This document shows positions 27,606-36,669 of a stretch of 38,008 nucleotides of DNA, piece by piece. Origin of the DNA: an uncultured Pseudomonadota bacterium (GTDB lineage Bacteria > Pseudomonadota > Gammaproteobacteria > Burkholderiales > Eutrophovitaceae). Numbering within the stretch: the first letter of the stretch is position 1; each line of letters opens with the position of its first letter. Both the position numbers and the translations under genes were made by a program. The notes beneath the pieces are model-generated. The model ran no database searches. It was not told the DNA's origin and saw only the letters and a list, made by a program, of their open reading frames with translations. The stretch is from assembly GCA_913057675.1 (NCBI GenBank), contig CAJXOL010000009.1:1-38008 (forward strand), in the 5' to 3' direction.

Positions 27606-29363
27606 GTGACCAAAACTAATTGGTTGACTCTCAAGTCTCTGGCTCCTTATGTCTGGGAGTTTAAATATCGCGTAATCATTGCGCTCACATTTTTGACGTT
27701 AGCTAAAGTAGCTAATGTGTCGGTACCTCTGGTGCTCAAAGAGGTAGTCGATTCGCTCTCCTTTCAGAATCAGGTTATTTTCCTTCCGCTTGCTTTGCTG
27801 CTTAGTTACGGTGGATTAAGGCTTTGTGCCGTCGTATTTGCTGAGTTACGTGATGTGGTTTTTGTCAAAGTGACTCGTCGTGCAACAAGAAAAGTTGCGC
27901 TAAAGGTGTTTCGGCATCTTCATGATTTAAGTCTTAAATTTCATCTTGAGCGACATACGGGAGGGATTACGCGTGAGATAGAACGAGGAACGCGTGGCAT
28001 TTCCATTTTGTTAACGTATTCATTGTTCTCGATTATTCCCGTCATACTTGAGTTTGCTTTTGTCGCTGCTATTTTGTTGGATCGTTTTGACTGGAGGTTT
28101 GCTGCAATTACTTTTTCAGCAGTGTTTCTTTACTTGATCTACACCTTCTTTGTGTCCGAATGGCGAATGAGCATTCGTCGTGAAGCTAACGACTGGGATA
28201 CGCGATCTAATTCCCACGCAGTTGATAGTCTGCTGAATTATGAAACAGTTAAATATTTTAATAATGAGAATTACGAAGCGGAAAGATACGACAATTTTCT
28301 GAGTGAGTATGAAAGTGCGGATGTTAAAACTGAGACTTCACTCGGCCTACTGAACATAGGGCAAAGTATCATCATAGCTTTAGCAGTTACGGCACTCATG
28401 ATATTAACTTCCCAGGGGGTAGTTGATCAAAAAATGACGATTGGCGACTTAGTTTTGGTGAATGCGCTTTTGATTCAACTGTATATTCCACTTAACTTCA
28501 TGGGCATGGTTTATCGCGAAATAAAACAATCATTCATCGATATGAATAAGATGTTCTCGTTACTCGATACGACGAGAGACATTGTAGATCGGCCTGGGGC
28601 AATTCCATTTGAGTCCTCTAGTCCTACCATTGAATTTAAAAATGTTTCATTTTCCTACGATGGTCGACGTAAAACTTTATCGAATGTCAGTTTCGTCGTG
28701 CCCAATGGAAAGACCGTTGCGATCGTTGGTGAGAGTGGATCGGGAAAGACGACTCTATCCAGATTGTTATTTCGATTTTATGATGTTTGCGATGGTGGGA
28801 TCCTCATCAATGGCATAGATGTCCGAGATTATCTACAAGATAGTTATAGAGGAGCTATTGGCGTTGTGCCTCAGGATACGGTTCTTTTTAACGATACTTT
28901 GGGATTCAATATCAAGTATGGAGAGCCGCTATGCTCCAAGGGAGATTTAGATCGGGTCGTTCACCTTGCCCAGCTTGAGAACTTTGTTAAGGATCTTCCA
29001 GAGGGTTTTGAGACTACTGTGGGCGAAAGGGGTTTAAAAGTATCTGGTGGTGAGAAGCAACGAATAGCGATAGCGCGTGCAATTCTTAAGAACCCACCAA
29101 TTATGATTTTTGATGAAGCGACATCCTCGTTAGATTCGGGGAGTGAGCGATTAATTCAGTTGGCCCTAAATGGAGTGTCAAAAAATAGAACAACTTTGGT
29201 GATTGCGCATCGGCTATCTACGATAGTACATGCGCATGAAATTATCGTTTTAGATGCAGGCAGCATTATAGAGAGGGGGTCGCACCGATGTCTGCTCAAG
29301 AATTCGGGGAAGTATAGCTACATGTGGAATCTTCAACAAAGTAAATTAGAAATAGAGACTTGA
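27606..29363 (+). CDS. Atm1/HMT1-type ABC exporter
   Basis: The 585-residue half-transporter has an N-terminal six-helix domain (about 1-320) and a C-terminal ATPase. LERHTGGITREIERGTRGI and LLNYETVKYFNNENYEAERYD are signatures of the Atm1/heavy-metal-tolerance group, which exports glutathione conjugates or sulfur-containing compounds. Walker A GESGSGKTT is at about 375-383, VSGGEKQR near 480, IMIFDEATS near 502 and the H-loop IAHRLST follows. It should act as an inner-membrane homodimer. The start is GTG with GGAG upstream. Substrate is inferred from the family only. Confidence 0.92.
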   Translation: MTKTNWLTLKSLAPYVWEFKYRVIIALTFLTLAKVANVSVPLVLKEVVDSLSFQNQVIFLPLALLLSYGGLRLCAVVFAELRDVVFVKVTRRATRKVALKVFRHLHDLSLKFHLERHTGGITREIERGTRGISILLTYSLFSIIPVILEFAFVAAILLDRFDWRFAAITFSAVFLYLIYTFFVSEWRMSIRREANDWDTRSNSHAVDSLLNYETVKYFNNENYEAERYDNFLSEYESADVKTETSLGLLNIGQSIIIALAVTALMILTSQGVVDQKMTIGDLVLVNALLIQLYIPLNFMGMVYREIKQSFIDMNKMFSLLDTTRDIVDRPGAIPFESSSPTIEFKNVSFSYDGRRKTLSNVSFVVPNGKTVAIVGESGSGKTTLSRLLFRFYDVCDGGILINGIDVRDYLQDSYRGAIGVVPQDTVLFNDTLGFNIKYGEPLCSKGDLDRVVHLAQLENFVKDLPEGFETTVGERGLKVSGGEKQRIAIARAILKNPPIMIFDEATSSLDSGSERLIQLALNGVSKNRTTLVIAHRLSTIVHAHEIIVLDAGSIIERGSHRCLLKNSGKYSYMWNLQQSKLEIET

Positions 29364-29415
29364 GACTAGTGTCATTGTATTTATAATTGAATATGCGATT
29401 TTGATTTAAATCTTT

Positions 29416-30282
29416 ATGTATTTTAAAACCATGAACAGAGCTGTGTTTCCCTCAGTATTGCTGATTTTTATTTTACTCTTTAGTCTACTGTCTAACATTG
29501 CCTCGGTTGAGGCTAGAAGTAACGCTGGACCCCGTCTTAAATCGAGAGTTGCTATCGTTGTAGATCAAACTAATGGGGAGATCATCTACGAAAAAAATGC
29601 GTCTGATGTGGCGCCAATTGCATCAGTTACCAAATTGATGACAGCAATGGTTATTATTGATTCCGGCGTTCCACTACTCGAGTCTATGACGATTGCTAAG
29701 GCAGATATTGATCGATATAAAGGCTCACAGTCAAAACTGAGCGTTGGTACGACTTTATTAAGGGCCGAGGTGCTAAAGATGGCTTTGATGGCCTCTGAGA
29801 ACCGAGCCTCCGCCGCATTGTCCCGCGTATTTCCGGGTGGGAAAGAGGTTTTCGTGCAGGCTATGAACGAGAAAGCCAAATCATTAGGAATGAATCAAAC
29901 AGTTTTTGTTGATTCAACTGGTTTGCGACCGGGCAATGTGTCCAGTGGTTTAGACTTGGTTAAAATGGCGGTTGCTGCCTATGAATATCCATTGATTCGT
30001 CAGTACACGACTACCTCGTCGTTCCAGCTGCGAGCAAAAATAGGTACGCGACCTGTCAGACTGGACTATGTCAATTCGAATCGTTTGGCGCGAAGTTCCA
30101 GATGGGAGATCGGACTGTCAAAGACAGGTTACATTAGTGAATCGGGTCGTTGTTTAGTCATGCAAACGACAATACTGGATAAACCGGTAATTATGGTCTT
30201 GTTAGACTCTTGGGGTAAGTTGACGGCTTTAGGCGATGCTGGACGAGTTCGCCGTTGGATGGAGCGAGCAAAAAAGAAATGA
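29416..30282 (+). CDS. pbpG: D-alanyl-D-alanine endopeptidase (PBP7-like)
   Basis: The 288-residue protein has an N-terminal signal sequence (about residues 1-33, hydrophobic AVFPSVLLIFILLFSLLSNIASV). A low-molecular-mass penicillin-binding domain follows: Ser70-Val-Thr-Lys73 is the nucleophile box, Ser127-Glu-Asn129 the second motif and Lys236-Thr-Gly238 the third. Such periplasmic enzymes cut peptide cross-links in murein. Its size and lack of a long C-terminal domain favour PBP7 over PBP5. ATG at 29431 is an alternative start. It is convergent with the IclR gene. Confidence 0.92.
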   Translation: MYFKTMNRAVFPSVLLIFILLFSLLSNIASVEARSNAGPRLKSRVAIVVDQTNGEIIYEKNASDVAPIASVTKLMTAMVIIDSGVPLLESMTIAKADIDRYKGSQSKLSVGTTLLRAEVLKMALMASENRASAALSRVFPGGKEVFVQAMNEKAKSLGMNQTVFVDSTGLRPGNVSSGLDLVKMAVAAYEYPLIRQYTTTSSFQLRAKIGTRPVRLDYVNSNRLARSSRWEIGLSKTGYISESGRCLVMQTTILDKPVIMVLLDSWGKLTALGDAGRVRRWMERAKKK

Positions 30283-30311
30283 TACAGGCCTGAATGTGCA
30301 GCTTGCTGTTA

Positions 30312-31079
30312 TTAAGATTTCGTGCTTCCTAGAACTGCTGAGATTTCATCTGCTGCGGCTTTGATACGTCTTCCCCAGTCACGGTTAAGTCTATGTGAGG
30401 GTGCGGAAATAGATAGGCCGGCAACGAGGGCGTTAGAGTCGTCATAAATCCCAGCGCCGATGCAAGAAAGCCCAGCCTCTGCTTCTTCATTGTCAAAAGC
30501 ATAGCCTTGAACTTTTATCTTTCTTAGTTCGGCAAACAAAATACGGGAGTCTTTAATTGTATTTTTTGTGAAGACTTTAAGTCCATTTCTCTGAATATAA
30601 TTTAAGCTTTTGTCTTCACCATCTTCGATTAAAAAGAGCTTTCCAACTGCTGTGACATGCAAAGGCGCTTTGGCGCCAATGAGGTGAGTGACTCTTATCG
30701 CTAAGTGATTCCCTGCCACACGCTCGACATAGATCATTTCATCGCCTTGACGGATGGATAGGTTGACGGTCTCCTGAAGTTGATGATGGAGCGCTTGCAT
30801 GAATGGCAGCGCCTCTTTTCGGATATCCATTCGGGTTTTAGTGATATTGCCGAGTTCGAGTAAGCGTGTGCCTAGGCGATAGCTGCCAGTTTGGACTTTA
30901 TCGATTATGCGGTATTGAGTCAGCGCATTTAGGATTCGATGAGTTGTAGACGGATGAAGATTGGTGATTTGGGATAAATCTTTAAGGTTCATGGGGTTGC
31001 CTGATTTGGACAAAACGTCAATCAGTTCCATCATTCGGTCAATTACCTGAATGGATGTCTTGCCATTTCTATCTTTCAT
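30312..31079 (-). CDS. IclR-family transcriptional regulator, probable regulator of lutABC
   Basis: The 255-residue protein has an N-terminal winged helix-turn-helix (IQVIDRMMELIDVLSKSGNPMNLKDLSQITNLHPSTTHRILNALTQYRII, about residues 10-60) and the C-terminal IclR effector domain (LGNITKTRMDIRKEALPFMQALHHQLQETVNLSIRQGDEMIYVERV, then the GLSCIGAGIYDD segment). It is divergent from lutA with a 212-base gap, so control of lutABC and of itself is the natural inference. Known LutR and LldR regulators belong to the GntR family, so the regulator type differs. Effector unknown. Confidence 0.93.
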   Translation of the reverse strand: MKDRNGKTSIQVIDRMMELIDVLSKSGNPMNLKDLSQITNLHPSTTHRILNALTQYRIIDKVQTGSYRLGTRLLELGNITKTRMDIRKEALPFMQALHHQLQETVNLSIRQGDEMIYVERVAGNHLAIRVTHLIGAKAPLHVTAVGKLFLIEDGEDKSLNYIQRNGLKVFTKNTIKDSRILFAELRKIKVQGYAFDNEEAEAGLSCIGAGIYDDSNALVAGLSISAPSHRLNRDWGRRIKAAADEISAVLGSTKS

Positions 31080-31206
31080 TGTTGAGGTGATTTTGTGTTA
31101 TTTTTTTGAGCCCTGAAGAAATATAAATCAAACTCTGTGTCCAAGCAACTGAATAGCTTTCGAGTAGTTAATTGTTTATGACAAGGGTTCAGATAGTGCT
31201 GTGTTA

Positions 31207-31248
31207 AGATTCTGTTTAATCTATCGTCTTTTGTTGAAATTTTGTTGA
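31207..31248 (+). promoter_or_regulatory. Candidate operator region upstream of lutA
   Basis: Two perfect copies of TTTTGTTGA (31229-31237 and 31240-31248) are spaced 11 bases apart, one helical turn. Just before them, AGATT (31207-31211) and AATCT (31218-31222) form an inverted repeat with a six-base spacer. They lie 44-85 bases before the lutA ATG in the gap shared with the divergent IclR gene, a likely place for regulator binding. I could not place a convincing promoter here. Confidence 0.4.
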
Positions 31249-31291
31249 TTTTCGAGCGAGACAGGAACCATTTAATTTTAGGTAGGTAAAT

Positions 31292-32032
31292 ATGCGGGTA
31301 GGATTATTCGTCACCTGTTTGGCTGATTTGATGCGGCCAAGCATTGGGTTGGCGGCTGTTAAGTTGTTGGAGCGAGCCGGCTGTGAGGTAGTGTTCCCCG
31401 AAAGCCAAACGTGTTGTGGACAACCAGCTTACAACGCGGGAGATAGGCAATCTGCACAGCAGCTTGCTAGGAAAGTGATTTCTGAGTTTGCGGACGTAGA
31501 CTATGTAGTTGTTCCGTCTGGTTCTTGTGGCGGGATGATTAAGACTCACTATGAAGATCTCATGTCAGGTCTGCCAGAGCACCGTGTTAAAGCGCAATGG
31601 TTAGCAGCTAGAACTTATGAATTAACTGACTTTTTGGCAAATGTCATTGATATGAATTCGTTTGATACTGCGTTTCAAGGAACTATTACCTATCATGACT
31701 CGTGCGCAGGCCTTAGAGAACTCAATATTAAAGATCAGCCTAGAAAGTTGCTTGCGTATCTACCTCATGTCGATTTAAAGGAAATGGCGGGCGCTGAGCA
31801 ATGTTGTGGTTTTGGGGGGACATTTTCAGTTAAGTACGGCGATATTTCATCGAGAATAGTTGACGTTAAATGTGATGATGTTGAGGCTACACAAGTGGAT
31901 GCACTGGTCCTCGGTGATCTTGGTTGCATGATGAATATTGAGGGTAAGCTGCGCCGAAGGGGCAATCATAAAACGAAAGTACTTCATATAGCTGAGGTTC
32001 TTACCGGCTTGGTTGGCGACGAGACCGAATAG
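31292..32032 (+). CDS. lutA: Lactate utilization protein A (CCG-domain Fe-S subunit)
   Basis: LutA (LldE) is one of three subunits of the iron-sulfur L-lactate dehydrogenase. The 246-residue protein has two CCG domains: CLADLMRPSIGLAAVKLLERAGCEVVFPESQTCCGQPAYNAGD at the start, and HDSCAGLRELNIKDQPRKLL with AEQCCGFGGTFSVKYGDIS in the second half. Cysteine pairs are the presumed cluster ligands. TAGGTAGG provides a good ribosome binding site. The gene leads a run with lutB (17 bases on) and lutC, divergent from the IclR regulator. Confidence 0.94.
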   Translation: MRVGLFVTCLADLMRPSIGLAAVKLLERAGCEVVFPESQTCCGQPAYNAGDRQSAQQLARKVISEFADVDYVVVPSGSCGGMIKTHYEDLMSGLPEHRVKAQWLAARTYELTDFLANVIDMNSFDTAFQGTITYHDSCAGLRELNIKDQPRKLLAYLPHVDLKEMAGAEQCCGFGGTFSVKYGDISSRIVDVKCDDVEATQVDALVLGDLGCMMNIEGKLRRRGNHKTKVLHIAEVLTGLVGDETE

Positions 32033-32049
32033 CAACAGGAAACATTTTC

Positions 32050-33468
32050 ATGGAATTAACATCACATCAATTCAAGTCAGTCTCGAGTGCGAAACTCAAA
32101 GACGTCAAGTTACAAAAGGCGTTGTATCAAGCGAAAGATGGGTTTGTCGTTTCTCGAGCCAAAGTTGTCGCGGAATTGGATAACTTTGAGGAAATACGAC
32201 AGGCTGCAGCCGACGTGAGAGACCATTGTCTTGCACATTTAGATCTCTATTTGGAGGAGTGGGAAAAGCAGGCGCAGGCGGCGGGCACGATAGTCCATTG
32301 GGCTGAGTCTTACGAAGAATTGAATGCGCTTGTTGTCAAGATTGCCCAAGATAATAAAGTCAAAAAGATTATTAAATCTAAATCGATGGTCGGCGAAGAG
32401 ACTGGGCTAAATCAGTATGTCGAAGGTCATGGTATTGAGGTCAAAGAGACGGATTTGGGTGAGTACATTATCCAACAGGCTGACGAACATCCTTCTCATA
32501 TTATTGCACCAGCAACACATAAGTCTAAGGATGATGTCGCTGATTTATTTGCGGAAAAGCACCAACGCCCACGTTTGGATGATGCGGAAAAATTGACGCA
32601 TGAGGCTAGAGAGATTTTGCGCCCCCATTTTTTAGACGCCGATATGGGGATTACTGGCGCCAACTTCATGATTGCTGAAACTGGATCTACAGTCATAGTA
32701 ACCAATGAAGGGAATGGCCGTATGACTACGACGATGCCCAGGGTTCACGTTGCGATAAGTAGTATAGAGAAATGTCTTCCTACTCTTGATGATTTTGCAT
32801 TGATCATGCGACTCTTACCTAGGTCCGCGACCGGGCAAGTGATCAGCAACTACGTGTCAATGACTACCGGGCCTAAGCGAACTGGAGACAAGGATGGGCC
32901 AGGTGCGTTTCATGTCATTATTCTAGATGTCGGTCGTACGAGAGTCTTAGGGTCAGAGTTGCGAGAGGCGCTGCGCTGTATTCGTTGTGGTGCATGTATG
33001 AACCACTGCCCTGTCTATCAAAATGTTGGCGGCCATGCCTATGGTTGGGTCTATCCGGGCCCGATTGGTTCGGTTTTGACTCCGGCCTATAATGGAATCG
33101 AAAACGCAATTGATTTACCCAATGCAGCAACTTTGTGTAATCAGTGTGGCGTAGTGTGCCCAGTGAAAATCCCGTTGCCTGACTTAATGAGAAAATTGAG
33201 AGAGAGACAGTATGAAAAAAATCTCAAGTCATCAACAGAAAAATGGTCACTTAGATTTTGGGCGTATCTCGCGCTTCGACCGAAACTATACTCAGTTGTA
33301 ACGAGAGTTATGGCTCGTGCTGGAAAGGTATTAGGAGGAGACTCGCGGCGTATTAAGCGAATGTTGTTCGCTGGGCAAGACTGGACGCGGCATAGGGATT
33401 TGCCTGCTCCTAGGGGGCGGACTTTCAGAGATATCTACATCAATAAGAATAAGACGGCTAATCGATAA
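32050..33468 (+). CDS. lutB: Lactate utilization protein B (Fe-S/LUD-domain subunit)
   Basis: The 472-residue protein joins a LUD domain (about residues 70-305, with KSKSMVGEETGLNQYVEGHGIEVKETDLGEYIIQQ and GITGANFMIAETGSTVIVTNEGNGRM) to a ferredoxin-like segment. That segment has CIRCGACMNHCPVY and CNQCGVVCPVKIPLPDLMRKLRE (about 312-375), which ligate [4Fe-4S] clusters. It is the electron-transfer core of the LutABC lactate oxidase. Length matches LldF/LutB. It lies 17 bases after lutA and 8 bases before lutC, so one transcript is likely. Confidence 0.95.
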   Translation: MELTSHQFKSVSSAKLKDVKLQKALYQAKDGFVVSRAKVVAELDNFEEIRQAAADVRDHCLAHLDLYLEEWEKQAQAAGTIVHWAESYEELNALVVKIAQDNKVKKIIKSKSMVGEETGLNQYVEGHGIEVKETDLGEYIIQQADEHPSHIIAPATHKSKDDVADLFAEKHQRPRLDDAEKLTHEAREILRPHFLDADMGITGANFMIAETGSTVIVTNEGNGRMTTTMPRVHVAISSIEKCLPTLDDFALIMRLLPRSATGQVISNYVSMTTGPKRTGDKDGPGAFHVIILDVGRTRVLGSELREALRCIRCGACMNHCPVYQNVGGHAYGWVYPGPIGSVLTPAYNGIENAIDLPNAATLCNQCGVVCPVKIPLPDLMRKLRERQYEKNLKSSTEKWSLRFWAYLALRPKLYSVVTRVMARAGKVLGGDSRRIKRMLFAGQDWTRHRDLPAPRGRTFRDIYINKNKTANR

Positions 33469-33476
33469 ATTACACT

Positions 33477-34124
33477 ATGTCTGCTAGGGAAAATATTTTG
33501 GCCCGAATAAGGGCTGCAAACAAGACTGCCAATATTGACGATGTGATGGATGGTGCTGTCGCGGATCGTCTTGGTAGCCCACCCATAAGTGCTTTGCCTA
33601 AGTTAGACTGGGAATCAGAGGTGCATTTTAAACTTAGATGTAAGGAGTCAGCATCTAGTTTGGATGAGATTGCGCGCATTGAGGAATTGCCGTCCGCTGT
33701 GAATCGTTATCTCAGTAAAAATGTGCTACCTAATAAAGCTGTGTGTTGGCCAGAATTTTTGAATTTATCTTGGGCAGCCGAGGGTATTCAAATGGAGAGT
33801 AGAGGTGCTATTGGCGATGATAAAGTGGGTCTGACCGGAAGTTATTGCGCAGTCGCTGAAACGGGCACGCTAGTGCTGCTCTCGGGACCAGACAGCCATG
33901 CAACTACCAGTCTTCTTCCTGAAACCCACATCGCGGTTGTTCAAAGATCCAGAATTGTGAAAACTATGGAAGATGCTTGGCGATTAATTCGTGGTGAGGT
34001 CGGTTCGTTGCCAAGACAAGTTAATTTTATTTCTGGCCCTTCGAGAACGGCAGATATTGAAATGACCCTTGTCTATGGTGCCCATGGCCCATTTCGGGTT
34101 CATGTGATCATTATTGATCAATGA
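33477..34124 (+). CDS. lutC: Lactate utilization protein C (LUD domain)
   Basis: The 215-residue protein begins MSARENILARIRAAN, as LutC/LldG proteins do. It has the LUD-domain core GLTGSYCAVAETGTLVLLSGPDSHATTSLLPETHIAVV with RSRIVKTMEDAWRLIR, and ends PSRTADIEMTLVYGAHGPFRVHVIIID. It completes the LutABC complex, whose subunits are all needed for growth on L-lactate in Bacillus. The middle (residues 20-110) is less conserved. It follows lutB by eight bases. Confidence 0.94.
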   Translation: MSARENILARIRAANKTANIDDVMDGAVADRLGSPPISALPKLDWESEVHFKLRCKESASSLDEIARIEELPSAVNRYLSKNVLPNKAVCWPEFLNLSWAAEGIQMESRGAIGDDKVGLTGSYCAVAETGTLVLLSGPDSHATTSLLPETHIAVVQRSRIVKTMEDAWRLIRGEVGSLPRQVNFISGPSRTADIEMTLVYGAHGPFRVHVIIIDQ

Positions 34125-34158
34125 ACGCCACGAATAACTCATGTAATTGAATCATAAG

Positions 34159-34728
34159 ATGCAGACGAAAAAGTTTGGCGGTTGGAGAACAAAGCTTAAA
34201 CGTTTTTTGCCGTCAGCAGAGACCGTTAGAAATAATAAATGGGTTGGTTGGATCGGACCTGCTCTGTATCACCCAAGGTTGTGGCAACTCAATCGAAAAG
34301 GCGTGGCTATGGGGGTTGCAATAGGTGTTTTCTTTGGGTTTTTAGTTCCTTTACTTCAAATACCTTTTGCTGCAATTTTTGCCGTTTGGTTTAGAGGCCA
34401 TTTAGTCGCAGCAGTTGTTTCTACAATGATTACTAACCCTTTGACGTTTGCTCCCATTTACTTGCTCGCGAATGAAATCGGTTCGTTTGTTTTCGAGTTT
34501 TTAGAACCTGATACACCAAACATCATAACGGATGCTGCTTACCAAGCAGGCGATTTGGTTGTCGGGTGGCTAGATACATTCATGTCTGTAGGAAAAAATG
34601 TTGCTGTTGGACTCCTCTTACTCGCAATCTTCGGGGCGATATCTTCCTACCTGTTGGTCCTGGCCGTGTGGCGTGTGATTGTTAACATAGAGTGGTATCG
34701 AAGACGCAGAAGCAGGTCCTCCAGTTAA
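34159..34728 (+). CDS. DUF2062 membrane protein
   Basis: The 189-residue protein has the DUF2062 pattern: a basic start, WVGWIGPALYHPRLWQLNRKGVAMGVAIGVFFGFLVPLLQIPFAAIFAVWFRGHLVAAVVSTMITNPLTFAPIYLLANEIG, then a further membrane segment GLLLLAIFGAISSYLLVLAVWRVI. Three or four membrane helices are likely. The function is not known. ATG at 34159 was chosen, but an in-frame TTG at 34147 is possible; neither has a clear ribosome binding site. It lies about 34 bases after lutC and may be co-transcribed. Confidence 0.88.
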   Translation: MQTKKFGGWRTKLKRFLPSAETVRNNKWVGWIGPALYHPRLWQLNRKGVAMGVAIGVFFGFLVPLLQIPFAAIFAVWFRGHLVAAVVSTMITNPLTFAPIYLLANEIGSFVFEFLEPDTPNIITDAAYQAGDLVVGWLDTFMSVGKNVAVGLLLLAIFGAISSYLLVLAVWRVIVNIEWYRRRRSRSSS

Positions 34729-34772
34729 ATTAGTCAGATCGGTCACTTCTTATTTTTTGTTTTCTGCCAAGT

Positions 34773-34808
34773 CAATCCATAAGCCTTTTTTAGAGGGCAT
34801 ATGGATTG
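34773..34808. terminator. Long imperfect hairpin between the DUF2062 gene and nhaB
   Basis: CAATCCAT (34773-34780) and ATGGATTG (34801-34808) are perfectly inverted. Inside them, GCC/GGC and flanking bases extend the stem, with one mismatch, to about 15 pairs around a six-base loop. It lies between two convergent genes, where a bidirectional terminator is expected, but neither side has a clean U-tract. It may instead act as a stabilising 3' stem-loop. Confidence 0.45.
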
Positions 34809-34824
34809 CTTTTCTTCGGCAAAA

Positions 34825-36429
34825 TTAATGGTGATTCTTGGTGTCTGCTTCTTGATGGTCGAGTTCAGACGCTTCGTGATGGCTGATAAGTCCACTTTCA
34901 TACATGGATGATGTCATAGGCGGCAACCACAGCATGACTGTTACCAGGCCTGTGATAGCCATGGTTATGGTGTAGGGCAATGCCATGAAGACCATTCGCC
35001 CGTATGACAACTGAAGGAGAGGAGCCACAGCAGATGTCAGTAGGAATAAGAAAGCAGCTTGGCCATTGGGTGTTGCCACACTCGGTATGTTTGTGCCCGT
35101 ATTAACCGCTACTGCCAAAAGATCAAATTGATCTCGGGTAATTACTCCTTCTGACAACGCTTTCGCTAACTCATTGATATAAACCGTGGCGACGAATACA
35201 TTATCACTGATCGCAGAGAGCACGCCGTTGGCGGCGTAAAATAAGCCAACTTGCTGAACCCCATCTAGCGAAAGACCATAGTGAATTATGCCGGAAAATA
35301 GATTTTGATCCTGAATAACGGCAACAATAGCAAAGAATACGACTAACAAAGCGGTGAAGGGAAGTGCTTCGGTGAAAGCATGACCAATGTCGTGCTCCTT
35401 AATCACGCCATTAAACGCGGTAATGAATATAATTACCGTTAGGCCGATCACTCCAACCTCTGCAAGATGGAGTCCCAAGGCGATGATCAGCCATATCCCA
35501 GCAATGCCTTGAATGACTAGTTTGGCTTTATCTTCTTTTGTTCTTTTGGCTTCTTCTCGTTTATCAAAGTCTATTAATATCTTTAAAACCTCTGGGGGTA
35601 TTTTTGTTCCATATCCAAATATTTTAAATTTTTCCACCACGGCACACGTTAGCAGGCCTATGACGAGGACTGGGATTGTGACTGGTGCCATGCGGATGAA
35701 GAATTCAATAAATTCCCAACCTGCACGTTCAGCAATTAAAAGGTTTTGTGGTTCCCCAACGATGGTACATACTCCACCCAGGGCAGTTCCTACTGCCCCA
35801 TGCATCATTAAACTTCTTAAAAATGCCTTGAATTGTTCCATCTTATCGCGATGGGCATCTTGGATATTTCGATCATCAGTCAGGTCATCATCATCATCAT
35901 GTGCTTTGCCTGAGGCAACTTTGTGATAGATCCCATAAAAGCCCACAGCGACGCCGATAATGACCGCTGTAACGGTAAGTGCATCGAGAAATGCGGAGAG
36001 AAATGCTGCCATTAGTGAGAACAGCAAAGATAAAATAATTTTAGATCGAACATTAATGAGTACTTTCGTAAAGAGCAGCAAAAGCAATCCCTTCATGAAA
36101 TAGATCCCAGCGACCATAAACATTAGCAACAAAATCACTGGAAAGTTCAACACAATCTCGTGATAAACCGTTGCTGGCGAGGTCATTCCTATCGCAACTG
36201 CCTCAATGGCTAGCAAGCCGCCAGGCGCAAGAGGATAAGCCTTCAGGGCCATCGCAAGAGTAAAAATAAATTGAATAATGAGAATCCAACCTGTAATAAA
36301 TGGACCGACGGTATGAAACAGTATTGGGTTAACGATCAGAAATAAAATGATCGCCGTTTTGTACCAATTTGGTGTTCCTTGAAGAAAATTGGTCATGTAA
36401 ACCGAGCGACCTATATTCGATGCTGTCAC
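34825..36429 (-). CDS. nhaB: Na+/H+ antiporter NhaB
   Basis: The 534-residue protein aligns with E. coli NhaB throughout: [115 protein letters not shown] and [25 protein letters not shown]. It exports sodium in exchange for protons at the inner membrane. The GTG start is supported by AAGGAGG seven bases upstream. A run of five aspartates (about residues 177-181), encoded by GAT repeats, lies in a cytosolic-type loop. The 240-base gap to the divergent downstream gene shows no promoter I can call. Confidence 0.96.
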   Translation of the reverse strand: MTASNIGRSVYMTNFLQGTPNWYKTAIILFLIVNPILFHTVGPFITGWILIIQFIFTLAMALKAYPLAPGGLLAIEAVAIGMTSPATVYHEIVLNFPVILLLMFMVAGIYFMKGLLLLLFTKVLINVRSKIILSLLFSLMAAFLSAFLDALTVTAVIIGVAVGFYGIYHKVASGKAHDDDDDLTDDRNIQDAHRDKMEQFKAFLRSLMMHGAVGTALGGVCTIVGEPQNLLIAERAGWEFIEFFIRMAPVTIPVLVIGLLTCAVVEKFKIFGYGTKIPPEVLKILIDFDKREEAKRTKEDKAKLVIQGIAGIWLIIALGLHLAEVGVIGLTVIIFITAFNGVIKEHDIGHAFTEALPFTALLVVFFAIVAVIQDQNLFSGIIHYGLSLDGVQQVGLFYAANGVLSAISDNVFVATVYINELAKALSEGVITRDQFDLLAVAVNTGTNIPSVATPNGQAAFLFLLTSAVAPLLQLSYGRMVFMALPYTITMAITGLVTVMLWLPPMTSSMYESGLISHHEASELDHQEADTKNHH

Positions 36430-36669
36430 AGAACTGCCTCCTTTTAAACCTGATCCCGAAACTGTATTAGGGTCTAAGTCTCTTATTATTAGTAATTAAA
36501 ACCGCAGTTTAGCATGCTTCTTGTCGTGCTCCATTCGAAAAGTGAGTCATATTCGGCTTGAATTAATAAGTCAAAGTGCTATTTCATTGTTAGTATTAAC
36601 CGTGCTTTGTGAATCTAATGCCAAGTCATAGATTAAGCTTAAAAAAATCAATTCGGACGCCATATTCTA

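Noticed and set aside
36430-36669. Promoters for nhaB or the hydroxyacid dehydrogenase in the 240-base divergent gap.
   Set aside because: The region is A/T rich with many partial matches, but none has both boxes at correct spacing.
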